64,000 nucleotides of DNA from Nostoc linckia z4 (GTDB lineage Bacteria; Cyanobacteriota; Cyanobacteriia; Cyanobacteriales; Nostocaceae), in NCBI RefSeq assembly GCF_002608075.1, contig NZ_LAHA01000005.1:62001-126000 (forward strand). The letters are read 5' to 3'. This document shows, piece after piece, positions 43,471 to 51,267 of this stretch (its first letter is position 1; every line of letters starts with the position of its first letter). Both the position numbers and the translations under genes were made by a program. The notes beneath the pieces were generated by a model. It was not told the DNA's origin, did not search any database, and was given only the letters and a program-made list of their open reading frames with translations.

Positions 43471-43862
43471 TGTATTGAGTTATTTGTACAACAATTTTCA
43501 GTTAAATAACCCACACTGTAGGGGCTAACGGTTGTTCATTGGTGTCAACTTAACATCAAAACATTGTAATGACGTTATATCAAACTTAACTCAATTACCA
43601 ATTAATCCGGACTTACCCCACCCCGGCTTTGCTGACGCAAAACCTCCCCTCCCCTTAGCAAGGGGAGGGGATTGAGGGGTGGGGTAAACGGCTGTGGGAC
43701 AAGGTTATAAAAACGGATTTGATATTAAAGGGAAAAGGGAAAATACCAAACCTTTCCCCCTTTTCCCTGCCCCTTTTCCCGACTTCTGCAAGAAGTCTCA
43801 TACACCAGCAAACAACCTTTAAAATTGATGATATCTTGTGTGTGATGAAAAGATACTTGAGA
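43471..43862. other. Gap with hairpin repeats
   Basis: Contains a long inverted repeat CTTACCCCACCCC ... GGGGTGGGGTAA (43612-43686) with inner CCTCCCCTCCCCTTAGC/AAGGGGAGGGG, and a GGGAAAAGGG / CCCTTTTCCC element (43727-43800). No gene is seen. The repeats could terminate the aldo/keto reductase transcript. Confidence 0.6.
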
Positions 43863-44846
43863 TTAACGGTTAACAGAACTCATGTCTGGGTAGCGATCGC
43901 CTGCTGCGACATTTTTGGGTGCAACTGCTTCAATGCGATTCAATTCTTCTTGTGTCAAAGTAATTTCGGTGGCTGCAATATTCTCCTCTAAGTAAGTCCG
44001 GCGTTTTGTACCAGGAATTGGCACAATATCGTCTCCTTGAGCCAAAAGCCACGCTAATGCAAGCTGACTTGCGGTTACTCCTTTTTCGCTGGCAATTTCT
44101 TTCACTTGCTCCACTAATTGCAGGTTTTTATAAAAATTTTCACCTTGAAAGCGGGGAGAATTTCTGCGATAGTCATCAGCTGGAAGATCCTCAGGACTTG
44201 TAATTGCACCTGATAAAAATCCTCTGCCTAATGGACTATAGGGAACAAACCCAATACCTAATTCCCGCACTGTAGGTAAAATTTCGTCCTCCGGTTCTCG
44301 ACTCCAAAGAGAGTATTCTGTTTGCAGTGCGCTAATGGGATGAACTGCTTGCGCTCGTCGAATCGTAGCCGGAGCAGCTTCGGAAAGTCCTAAATAACGT
44401 ACTTTTCCTTGTTTAACTAATTCTGCCATTGCCCCCACAGTATCTTCAATGGGTACAGTTGGATCTACGCGATGTTGATAATAAAGGTCAATAACTTCAA
44501 CTCCCAGGCGTTTGAGGGAAGCATCGCAAGCTTGACGGACGTATTCTGGTTTACCACTAATGCCTTTCCAGCCACCGTCCTCAGTGCGGACGTTACCAAA
44601 TTTAGTTGCTAAAACTACTTTATCGCGACGGTCTTTAATTGCTCTGCCTACTAATTGTTCGTTAGTAAAAGGCCCGTACATATCAGCAGTATCAAGAAAA
44701 TTAACTCCGAGTTCTAATGCTCGATGAATTGTAGCAATGGCTTCAACTTCATCACGACCGCTATAAAACTCAGACATTCCCATGCAACCAAGTCCAATAG
44801 TTGAAACTTCTAAACCTTGTTTGCCTAGCTTTCTAATTTTCATCAA
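43863..44846 (-). CDS. Aldo/keto reductase (AKR13-like)
   Basis: The 327-residue TIM-barrel enzyme has the AKR catalytic set D52 and Y57 ([11 protein letters not shown]), K in [10 protein letters not shown] near 86 and His in YYQHRVDP near 125. The C-terminal [18 protein letters not shown] binds NADP(H). This is the YakC/plant-auxin-induced-like (AKR13) group, which reduces small aldehydes. It is monocistronic. Confidence 0.93.
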   Translation of the reverse strand: MMKIRKLGKQGLEVSTIGLGCMGMSEFYSGRDEVEAIATIHRALELGVNFLDTADMYGPFTNEQLVGRAIKDRRDKVVLATKFGNVRTEDGGWKGISGKPEYVRQACDASLKRLGVEVIDLYYQHRVDPTVPIEDTVGAMAELVKQGKVRYLGLSEAAPATIRRAQAVHPISALQTEYSLWSREPEDEILPTVRELGIGFVPYSPLGRGFLSGAITSPEDLPADDYRRNSPRFQGENFYKNLQLVEQVKEIASEKGVTASQLALAWLLAQGDDIVPIPGTKRRTYLEENIAATEITLTQEELNRIEAVAPKNVAAGDRYPDMSSVNR

Positions 44847-44960
44847 CTAATCTCCTAAGTAATTGGGAAGACAAATTACACCCTTGTGTATTATCTCTTT
44901 CTCAATTATTAAGTCATCTATTATGAGAAATATTCCTTGGGTAATTCCAAAATCGGTTGA

Positions 44961-45079
44961 AGCGTTGACTGTTGATTGTTGACGGTTGACAGTTCACAGT
45001 TCACAATCAACGGTCAACAATAGTAATTGTAAGGGCGAACGGCCGTACCCTACAGTAAAGCAAAGCCTACGCCCCTACA
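44961..45079. repeat. TTGACTGTTGATTG dyad and interrupted GGGCGAACGGCC element
   Basis: A TTGACTGTTGATTGTTGACG/CACAATCAACGGTCAAC dyad (44964-45018) is followed by AAGGGCGAACGGCCGTACCC and CTACGCCCCTAC. The second part belongs to the palindrome family at 528-549 but is split by CTACAGTAAAGCAAAGC. Region 44847-45122 otherwise shows no signal. Confidence 0.65.
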
Positions 45080-45116
45080 TATATACTTGATTTACCTAAA
45101 CAACGCTGTATATTCT

Positions 45117-45199
45117 GACTCCTTACTCCTGACTCCTGAATTCTGAATTCTGACTCCTGACTCCTGAATTCTGACTCCTGAATTCTGAATTCTGACTCC
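45117..45199. repeat. CTCCTGAATTCTGACTCCTGA-type tandem repeat
   Basis: 7-bp units (CTCCTGA, ATTCTGA) alternate about eleven times and encode the C-terminus of the SNase-like protein. Other copies lie at 32609-32653 (translated), 61990-62021 and 62203-62239. Confidence 0.9.
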
Positions 45200-45626
45200 T
45201 GTTCATACTTTTCTTTGATTGTTGCCACAATCCTAATCCTTTGTTTTTAGCGTTAGCTTCGCCAATCAAATATTGAATTTGGTTTTCATAGCAATTAGAT
45301 AAAGATGGTTTGTCAACTACAGCGTTACCTTCCTGTACCAAAAGTAAATTAACTGAGCGATTATCCAAAAATACTTCGCCAAGGGTGCGACCATTGTTGA
45401 CTGGTTCTATATTTCTAATAACTATAGGACTTTGAGGCGGTAGTAATTGTTTTAATCTTTGTGTTGTTACTAGGTTTATTTGGCGATTAGTTGTTTTTGA
45501 TGGATTAATACACGCCAATTTTACTGTAATTGGTTGTCCGGTGTTATCCTTAACCAAAATTGTATTTCCATCTACAACGCCAACTACTGTAGCTAGCACC
45601 AACATTAATTCTAGTAAATCCATCAT
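45123..45626 (-). CDS. SNase-like (thermonuclease-fold) protein with repeat tail
   Basis: A 167-residue protein. Residues 1-140 have the SNase fold pattern (VVGVVDGNTILVKDNTGQPI, VKLACINPSK, GRTLGEVFLDNRSVNLLLVQ and LIGEANAKNKGLGLWQQ). The usual catalytic Arg-x-Asp of VxLxGIDAPE reads CINPSK, so nuclease activity is doubtful. From residue 144 the sequence is SQNSEFRSQNSGVRSQNSEF and so on, encoded by tandem GAATTCTGA/GGAGTCA DNA repeats that run into the stop. The N-terminus has a short hydrophobic stretch, so it may be anchored. Confidence 0.82.
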   Translation of the reverse strand: MMDLLELMLVLATVVGVVDGNTILVKDNTGQPITVKLACINPSKTTNRQINLVTTQRLKQLLPPQSPIVIRNIEPVNNGRTLGEVFLDNRSVNLLLVQEGNAVVDKPSLSNCYENQIQYLIGEANAKNKGLGLWQQSKKSMNRSQNSEFRSQNSGVRSQNSEFRSQE

Positions 45627-45681
45627 TTTATCTCTGGTAATTGATAATTTACAGGTGATTTATAATTTCACATTAATTTAA

Positions 45682-46227
45682 CTACTTGATGAAAACTTTG
45701 TAGTCTTCAATTTTGCTAGCCAAGCGCCATGCTAGGAATGGACTTGCATCTTTCAAGGTTTCATAAATTTCAATTCCTTGTTCTCGATAGCGAATAATTT
45801 TCTCTTGATTCCAATAATGTGGCGGCGCTTGTAGGTTGCTAATTCTATCGGCTAGCTTTACCATCCATATTTCTGGCGGTTGCTTTTTGATTCTCCGCAA
45901 ACTATCTGTCATTTGCAAATCTTTAGCAATGGAATTATCTTTAGTGAGTGCAAGTACGCCATTAGCGATCGCTTCTCCAAATTCAGTTTTGATTTCTTCA
46001 AAGGTTGTCACTGTGTCTTCGATGATGTCATGCAAAATTGCACATTGAATTGCTAAATTGCCGTCACGTTCATTTTCGACATATAAAGCAGCAATTACTT
46101 CCATACTCACAAAATTCAAGTGCATAATATAAGGTATTTCTGAACCTGGAATTTTCTGCCCTTGATGTGCCTGCGCTGCTTTATTGAAGGCTTTGATATA
46201 ACTTTCCTGCGACCAATTTTTTTGCAT
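45682..46227 (-). CDS. HD-domain phosphohydrolase, (p)ppGpp-hydrolase-like
   Basis: The 181-residue protein is a single HD domain: AAQAHQGQKIPGSEIPYIMH near 15, CAILHDIIEDT near 68 (HD pair) and VKLADRISNLQAPPHYW near 125. It has the spacing of the hydrolase domain of RelA/SpoT and of MESH1 small hydrolases. No synthetase domain is present. It may lower (p)ppGpp or act on another nucleotide. It lies 15 bases after the zinc-ribbon gene in the same direction. Confidence 0.88.
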   Translation of the reverse strand: MQKNWSQESYIKAFNKAAQAHQGQKIPGSEIPYIMHLNFVSMEVIAALYVENERDGNLAIQCAILHDIIEDTVTTFEEIKTEFGEAIANGVLALTKDNSIAKDLQMTDSLRRIKKQPPEIWMVKLADRISNLQAPPHYWNQEKIIRYREQGIEIYETLKDASPFLAWRLASKIEDYKVFIK

Positions 46228-46242
46228 ATTTAACGCTCTAAT

Positions 46243-46458
46243 TTAATCATCTGGAAATTGCCAAGACGAAATACTTTCTACATCTTTGCTACCGCATTCA
46301 ACGCAAGTAACATCAAATGTGGAATCTATCCATTCATAGCCGCAACTACGACAGTGACAAAAAATATTATTGCGGTTCGCTTGTTTTATACCCTCGTGCC
46401 ACTTCTGTAGTTTATCAGGAGGAAAAAACGAAAATTTATCAGACACAATTGCAATCAA
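46243..46458 (-). CDS. Small zinc-ribbon protein
   Basis: A 71-residue product with C-H-C-R-S-C-G near residue 35 and C-V-E-C-G near 53, two CxxC-type knuckles typical of a zinc ribbon. The N-terminus is FFPPDKLQKWHEGIKQA. It is 39 bases from the DOMON-like gene and 15 from the HD gene, all in one direction, so the three may be co-transcribed. Function unknown. Confidence 0.7.
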   Translation of the reverse strand: MIAIVSDKFSFFPPDKLQKWHEGIKQANRNNIFCHCRSCGYEWIDSTFDVTCVECGSKDVESISSWQFPDD

Positions 46459-46497
46459 TCCTTTGTATAAACGATGATTTATGGCGTTTTTGCCATG

Positions 46498-47037
46498 TTA
46501 CAATTCCAGAATGAAACTATCTCGCAAATGAAAATCAGCTTCTGCACCCCGATGAGTTAATGCCCAGTAACTAAAGCCACCATCTTTGTATTGAATAACA
46601 GTGGTAATGGCAACTTCAATTATTTTTTCTGGAGAGATAAGTTTATCCAAATCAATGTTTAATGTAAGTACTAATTTATTCGGTTGATTTGTAACATTAA
46701 ATGCAAGTATTGTCAAGGCTGCTTCTTCCCTCATTCCTTGACGATAGCCATCAAAACGATAGACATTCCAGTGTCCGGCGGGGGAGAGATTGAATTCCCA
46801 ATATTGTTGAGAATTTTTAATGCTAAGAAAAAATTCAAAACAAGTATTTTCCCACAGTTGATGCTGGCGCGATGGCGTGTTTGATGCTGGAGCAATGGCA
46901 ATTTGATTTAAATCTCCTATCAGGTTATAACTGATGCTAAATTGATTAATATTTCGGCTGATATCACCTGTAATTTCCAAATTAGCTAGAGATTCGCTAG
47001 AAGGAAATGGTTGCAAAGAAAATGTCTGGTTATTCAT
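46498..47037 (-). CDS. DOMON-like domain protein
   Basis: The 179-residue protein is beta-rich, with NTCFEFFLSIKNSQQYWEFN and LSPAGHWNVYRFDGYRQGM, the signature of the cyanobacterial DOMON-like (carbohydrate-binding-like) family, and ends SYWALTHRGAEADFH. No signal peptide is seen, so it is likely cytoplasmic. Members are poorly characterised; haem or sugar binding is only suggested by the fold. Confidence 0.85.
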   Translation of the reverse strand: MNNQTFSLQPFPSSESLANLEITGDISRNINQFSISYNLIGDLNQIAIAPASNTPSRQHQLWENTCFEFFLSIKNSQQYWEFNLSPAGHWNVYRFDGYRQGMREEAALTILAFNVTNQPNKLVLTLNIDLDKLISPEKIIEVAITTVIQYKDGGFSYWALTHRGAEADFHLRDSFILEL

Positions 47038-47171
47038 TTGTTTCTGGTTGATGGTTGACGGTTACGAGGATGTTTTAAAAGTCTTTTTGTTGGTTAAAAA
47101 ACGTTTTATATCCCCCTAATACCAATTCACGCATTATGTGGATTAGACACTAAAACCGTTGATTTATCGTT

Positions 47172-47200
47172 GTAGAGACGTTGCAATGCAACGTCTCTAC
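47172..47200. repeat. GTAGAGACGTTGCAATGCAACGTCTC palindrome
   Basis: Near-perfect palindrome with arms GTAGAGACGTTGCA and its complement. It is a common intergenic hairpin of cyanobacterial genomes. Confidence 0.85.
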
Positions 47201-47242
47201 AGGGCGCACAATCCCTGATATTTCGTTGATTTGGATAATTTA

Positions 47243-47392
47243 CATCATGTCCGCATAATTTAGTTATGATTCCCACAGCCATTGCACCCCACCCCTTAAT
47301 CCCCTCGCCGCCTGCTCTGAGGGGAGACAAAGCGTAGCTTTGGCTCTTTGGGGTTTTTCGGGTTTAATAAGTAATCAAGCGGACACAATATC
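47243..47392. repeat. Hairpin element, family of 9250-9350 (diverged)
   Basis: The left end ATCATGTCCGCATAATTTAG pairs imperfectly with the right end (GTAATCAAGCGGACACAATA). The interior here is CCCCACCCCTTAATCCCCTC and TTGGGGTTTTTCG, unlike the 9250 copy. The gap 47038-47463 also holds a TTGACTGT-type dyad near 47447-47482; no gene seen. Confidence 0.55.
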
Positions 47393-47463
47393 ACATCAGA
47401 CGTAATTCAAAATCTAAAATTCAAAAAGTGAAATATAGCAACTCACGAATCAACAGTCAACAG

Positions 47464-48624
47464 TCAACAATCAACAGCCAACCCTAAAATAATTTTTTTT
47501 TGCCCTTCTTGAATATCTTCGATAATTTTACGAATCTGCGTTTCTTGGGATTCGATACTCTCGGTGAGTTTAAACTGAACCATCGCCCTTGCTAAATTAT
47601 GTTCTGGATACTTGACTTTGAAATAGACATTTCCTGCTAAATAATCGGTAAAAAATCTTAATCCTAATTCAAAGGTAATCAAACGAATTGCATCGTAGAT
47701 ATAAGCATAGTCATTTGCGGTGAGAAAAGCCTTAGCTACACTCAGATAACCTGCTAAAATTCTTTGACACAAGTCGGTATCGAAATAAACGCTTTGGAAA
47801 TTCTGGGTTTCTTCTCCAACGGGATTGCAACCGGAACGCAAACAATCGCCGATATCGTAATGTACTAAACCGGGTTTTACGGTGTCGAGGTCGATGACGC
47901 TGACGGCTTGCTGGGTAGCAGTGTCGAACATGACATTATTGATTTTTGGATCGCCGTGCATCAAACGCAGTGGCAAAATTCCTTGTGTTTTGGCATTTTC
48001 TAGGATGTGTGCAAAGGTTTGGCGATCGCTAACAAATTCCAAGCAATAATTAACCTCAGGAGTTTTCGGCACTTTGGTTGTGGCTAAAGCTTGATTGTAT
48101 TGCTGGAGGTAAAGGGGTGTAATATGAAATCCTTGCAGAGTATCGGCGAGTTTTTCTGGTGGTAAATCGCTAATTAAATTGTGGAACATACCCAAGGCAT
48201 AACCGATTTCTTGTGCATGTGAGCGATCGTGCATGGTATCAAAGGATTGTGAATCTTCAATAAAGCTAATGGCCCGCCAAAAGGAACCGTCAGCATCTCG
48301 CCAGTGGTCTTCTTCGTTTTTAGTTAGTAGTACTTGCGGTACTTCCCAGCGACGATTCAAAGGAGTAGATTGTAACTTTTGGCGAACATGCTCAGTGAAG
48401 ATACACATGTTCTGCATAATCAGTTTTGGCTGGCGAAATACTTGTGTATTAATGCGTTGTAAAACAAAATGCTGTTGTTCTGAAGAATCTAAAGTGACTA
48501 AAAAAGTGTCATTTATATTACCACTACCGAAGGCTTTTGTCGCTGTAACCTTTCCCAGTCTGGCGAATTGATTGGCGATCGCAACTAGATTTTCTGTACC
48601 TTGTTTATTAAGTTCTTCGATCAT
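47464..48624 (-). CDS. Aminoglycoside-phosphotransferase-fold sugar kinase (NahK-like)
   Basis: The 386-residue kinase has the N-lobe phrase FGSGNINDTFLV near 38 and FVLQRINTQVFRQPKL near 57, then the catalytic LRLMHGDPKINNVMFD near 218 and VSVIDLDTVKPG near 240 (metal-binding Asp). The strict NINDT and QRIN patterns fit N-acetylhexosamine 1-kinase-like enzymes more than antibiotic kinases. Likely reaction: ATP-dependent phosphorylation of a sugar. It is monocistronic. Confidence 0.88.
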   Translation of the reverse strand: MIEELNKQGTENLVAIANQFARLGKVTATKAFGSGNINDTFLVTLDSSEQQHFVLQRINTQVFRQPKLIMQNMCIFTEHVRQKLQSTPLNRRWEVPQVLLTKNEEDHWRDADGSFWRAISFIEDSQSFDTMHDRSHAQEIGYALGMFHNLISDLPPEKLADTLQGFHITPLYLQQYNQALATTKVPKTPEVNYCLEFVSDRQTFAHILENAKTQGILPLRLMHGDPKINNVMFDTATQQAVSVIDLDTVKPGLVHYDIGDCLRSGCNPVGEETQNFQSVYFDTDLCQRILAGYLSVAKAFLTANDYAYIYDAIRLITFELGLRFFTDYLAGNVYFKVKYPEHNLARAMVQFKLTESIESQETQIRKIIEDIQEGQKKIILGLAVDC

Positions 48625-48939
48625 ATTCGTGTTTATCCTGACTCCTCCTCACCTACATTGCACAAAGGCAATAGGGGATATCGTAGCGCAAGTATCAAGA
48701 GAATTTGTAATTCGTAATTCCTAATTCGTAATTTTTAATTTTTCTCAGTCACAGTGATGTGGGGAATTATTTGTCAATGATGAATTGGTAAAAATGCTGT
48801 CTGGGAATACGGGGTACTCACGCCCCGTATTCATTATACTTGTTACATAAGTCGGGAAAGGGGTAAAGGTTTTGTGTTTTCCCTTTCCCCTTTTTCCATC
48901 TCTTGCAAACAGCACTTTTGCAAGAGGTCTATTCACTAG
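48625..48939. other. Gap with hairpin repeat
   Basis: Contains a CTCGTAATT-type stretch, GGGGTACTCACGCCCCGTAT, and a GGGAAAGGGGTAAAGG / CCCTTTCCCCTTTTTCC element ending TTTGCAAGAGGTCT (48851-48930). No gene seen. Confidence 0.5.
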
Positions 48940-50247
48940 TTAGCGAATTTCGTCGCTATCAACCCACTCATCATAAGAGGAGTCATAACCTATGTAGCGA
49001 AGGAAGTATTGGTGACCTTGGACTTGTTGAATGGTGGCAGAATACCAGGCTTCTTGGTCATCATCCCAACATTTTACTTTTTGACCAACAGCATATCCAT
49101 TGTCATCAGCAGAGCGAAGATCGCGAGTACGAATGTCATCTTCACCTACCCATTCATCATAAGATGAACCATAACCAAGGTAATGAATATAGAATTGGTC
49201 ATTTTGGACTTTTTCAATTGTTCCTTGATACCAATCTTCGTCATCGTTATCCCAGACTTCCACTGTGCTGCTGAGTGCATACTGATTGTTATTTGACGAT
49301 TTCGCAGCAGATGAAACATCTTGAATAGGCTTTTGAGGTTGTTGCTTAATTTCCTCTTTCACTAAAGTATGTGCTTGCAAAATCACACTGCGAGCAACAG
49401 TTTGAATACCTGTATGTTCGTAGTAATTTGTAGTTTGGTCTAAAAATGCTGCTACAAAATCTAAATTATCATCAGCAATTTGAATAAAATTACCCAAATG
49501 ACTAGAAATTGATTGCGGTGTGATGCCTGTTTTAGCTACTAAGCCATTCATCCACCCTTGCACAGAGTTGAAACTTTGATTAATAAAACCAAGTTTATCA
49601 GAGGGGGTATTGCCTGGTAGAGAGTTATTGACAGCTAAGAAAACAGGATTTTGAGCGACTACGCCAGTATCAACGCCACTAATAACTGAGTGAATTTTCC
49701 CTAAGAAATCTGGCCCTAAAGGTAAAATTCCATCGATACAAACTAAAGCAACCATCCGCATCAGAGATGCATTTTGATAGTTGTTAGCCAGAGAATTGGC
49801 AAATTGTTGCGGGTTTGGTTGAGGAATACCATTTAGTTTGCAAAAAGCGATGATTTCCACAGCAATTTTCAGTGCTAAATCAATCGATTGAGTGACATCG
49901 GCTTTGGGAGTAACGTTACTTAAAAAAGAAAGAAAACCAATTTTCTCACCAACTTTATTAGCTAAAGCCGCCGTGGCCATAGCTGTATCTGCTTTATCAA
50001 TTATTTGATAAACTTTGATTGCAGCTTGATAGCCATTTTGAGGATCGTGATATAAGGAAACAGCGCGATCGCGAATTTTTTGGATTATTTGAGGATCTGT
50101 TTCTCCAGTGATGCCACGGATGTTATTGTCAAACCCCACCAAATTGTTCCATTCACCTGGTGCTACGTAATCAAGAGCTTTTAAAACTTTAACAGTGATA
50201 TTGTCAGCTGGTAATTCATCAACCAACTGAATAATGGATTTATCCAT
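48940..50247 (-). CDS. Helical protein with two C-terminal Tudor-knot domains
   Basis: The 435-residue protein has an all-helical N-terminal region of about 300 residues with no recognised family and a Gln/Pro/Ser linker. Two tandem barrel repeats follow: VEVWDNDDEDWYQGTIEKVQ near 330 and VKCWDDDQEAWYSATIQQVQ near 390. Each continues with Y-x-YIGY/LGYxSSYDEWV-x-x-DxIR. This is the Tudor-knot/chromo-barrel pattern better known in eukaryotic chromatin proteins; here it may bind RNA, peptides or methylated residues. It is monocistronic. Confidence 0.85.
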   Translation of the reverse strand: MDKSIIQLVDELPADNITVKVLKALDYVAPGEWNNLVGFDNNIRGITGETDPQIIQKIRDRAVSLYHDPQNGYQAAIKVYQIIDKADTAMATAALANKVGEKIGFLSFLSNVTPKADVTQSIDLALKIAVEIIAFCKLNGIPQPNPQQFANSLANNYQNASLMRMVALVCIDGILPLGPDFLGKIHSVISGVDTGVVAQNPVFLAVNNSLPGNTPSDKLGFINQSFNSVQGWMNGLVAKTGITPQSISSHLGNFIQIADDNLDFVAAFLDQTTNYYEHTGIQTVARSVILQAHTLVKEEIKQQPQKPIQDVSSAAKSSNNNQYALSSTVEVWDNDDEDWYQGTIEKVQNDQFYIHYLGYGSSYDEWVGEDDIRTRDLRSADDNGYAVGQKVKCWDDDQEAWYSATIQQVQGHQYFLRYIGYDSSYDEWVDSDEIR

Positions 50248-50440
50248 CAGCCGCTCCTCAAAACTCTAAATGATTTTTACAATTCGGTTCGTAACTCCAT
50301 AGGTTAAAAGTATAAAAAGCTACTATAAAATCAGCTATTATAGTCAACGCTGCGTGAATTACTGAACCGTATTAATAGAGTTCCCAGAATCGGCGAAAAA
50401 ATAACTATTCTCAAATATTCTGCTGATTCCTTAACTATTC

Positions 50441-50546
50441 TGATATTATGTCCACCTAATTACCCATAATAAAAACCTCTTTGCGTCCCCCTGTCTCCGT
50501 GTCTTTACGTCAGTTCTAACTATGGGTCTTTAACCGAACCTGATAT
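50441..50546. repeat. Hairpin element, family of 9250-9350 (third copy)
   Basis: TGATATTATGTCCACCTAAT at the left and CTTTAACCGAACCTGATATG at the right pair partially (ACCCATAAT / TATGGGT). The interior CTTTGCGTCCCCCTGTCTCC is the reverse of the GACGCGGGGACGGGGAGACG interior at 9280, supporting common origin. The remainder of 50248-50565 has no gene. Confidence 0.55.
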
Positions 50547-50565
50547 GACTCCTGAATGGTGACAT

Positions 50566-50787
50566 TCAATCTTCGCTCCAATCTTCACGACCCAAGAGGT
50601 CTATAATTTTATCTCGGAGTAAAAATTCATTTTTTTCTAGCTCAAGTTCCACACAAATCCAATCACGACCAGGAATATATCTACACAAAGCGTAAATTGG
50701 CTCGTTACGACGAATTACTCCTTTTTTAACCAATTCCCGCGCTTCATCTTTGATAACTTCAATATCATATTTAACAAGAGTATCCAT
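50566..50787 (-). CDS. DUF4327 protein
   Basis: The 73-residue protein matches the cyanobacterial DUF4327 pattern throughout: IEVIKDEARELVKKGVIRRN, EPIYALCRYIPGRDWICVEL, ELEKNEFLLRDKI and GREDW. It is cytoplasmic and of unknown function, almost confined to cyanobacteria, and supports the taxonomic call. Confidence 0.9.
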   Translation of the reverse strand: MDTLVKYDIEVIKDEARELVKKGVIRRNEPIYALCRYIPGRDWICVELELEKNEFLLRDKIIDLLGREDWSED

Positions 50788-50927
50788 AACAAAACCCCCG
50801 GATGTTTACGACGCAGGTTGAGCCTAAGTATTGACACTTGGACTCTAACTTCAATTTATCGAAAGTATTTGAGGATTTTGTGAAGACGTAAATTCAACAG
50901 TACTTACACAGCGAGATTAATGGTTAT

Positions 50928-51070
50928 TGGGCATGGGGCATTGGGCATTGGGCATTGGGCATGGGGCATTGGGCATTGGGCATTGGGCATGGGCATTGGG
51001 CAGAGGGGAAAAACTCATCTCGCCTTTCCCCTTTCCCCTTTCCCCTTTCCCCCTTTCCCCTTCCCCCTCA
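50928..51070. repeat. TTGGGCA tandem array plus CCCTTTCCCC tract
   Basis: TTGGGCA/TGGGGCA units repeat about ten times (50930-51002), followed by CCTTTCCCCTTTCCCC units. It lies in the 480-base gap before the large hybrid kinase. The rest of the gap is AT-rich and must hold the kinase promoter. Confidence 0.9.
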
Positions 51071-51267
51071 TCTCCCCATACCCTTCCATAACTTCCGTAA
51101 AATTTGAAGCGAATGTGTAGTTTTACTGTAGTCGAATATTCCTGTCAGGGAGTAGCGATACAATCACTATACACATTTATGAGTATCATCAACAGCACAT
51201 GATTACTAATTTGTAAAGGATTTAACTAAGGATTATTAGGCATTATTTGAAGAGGAGTCAGTGGTTG

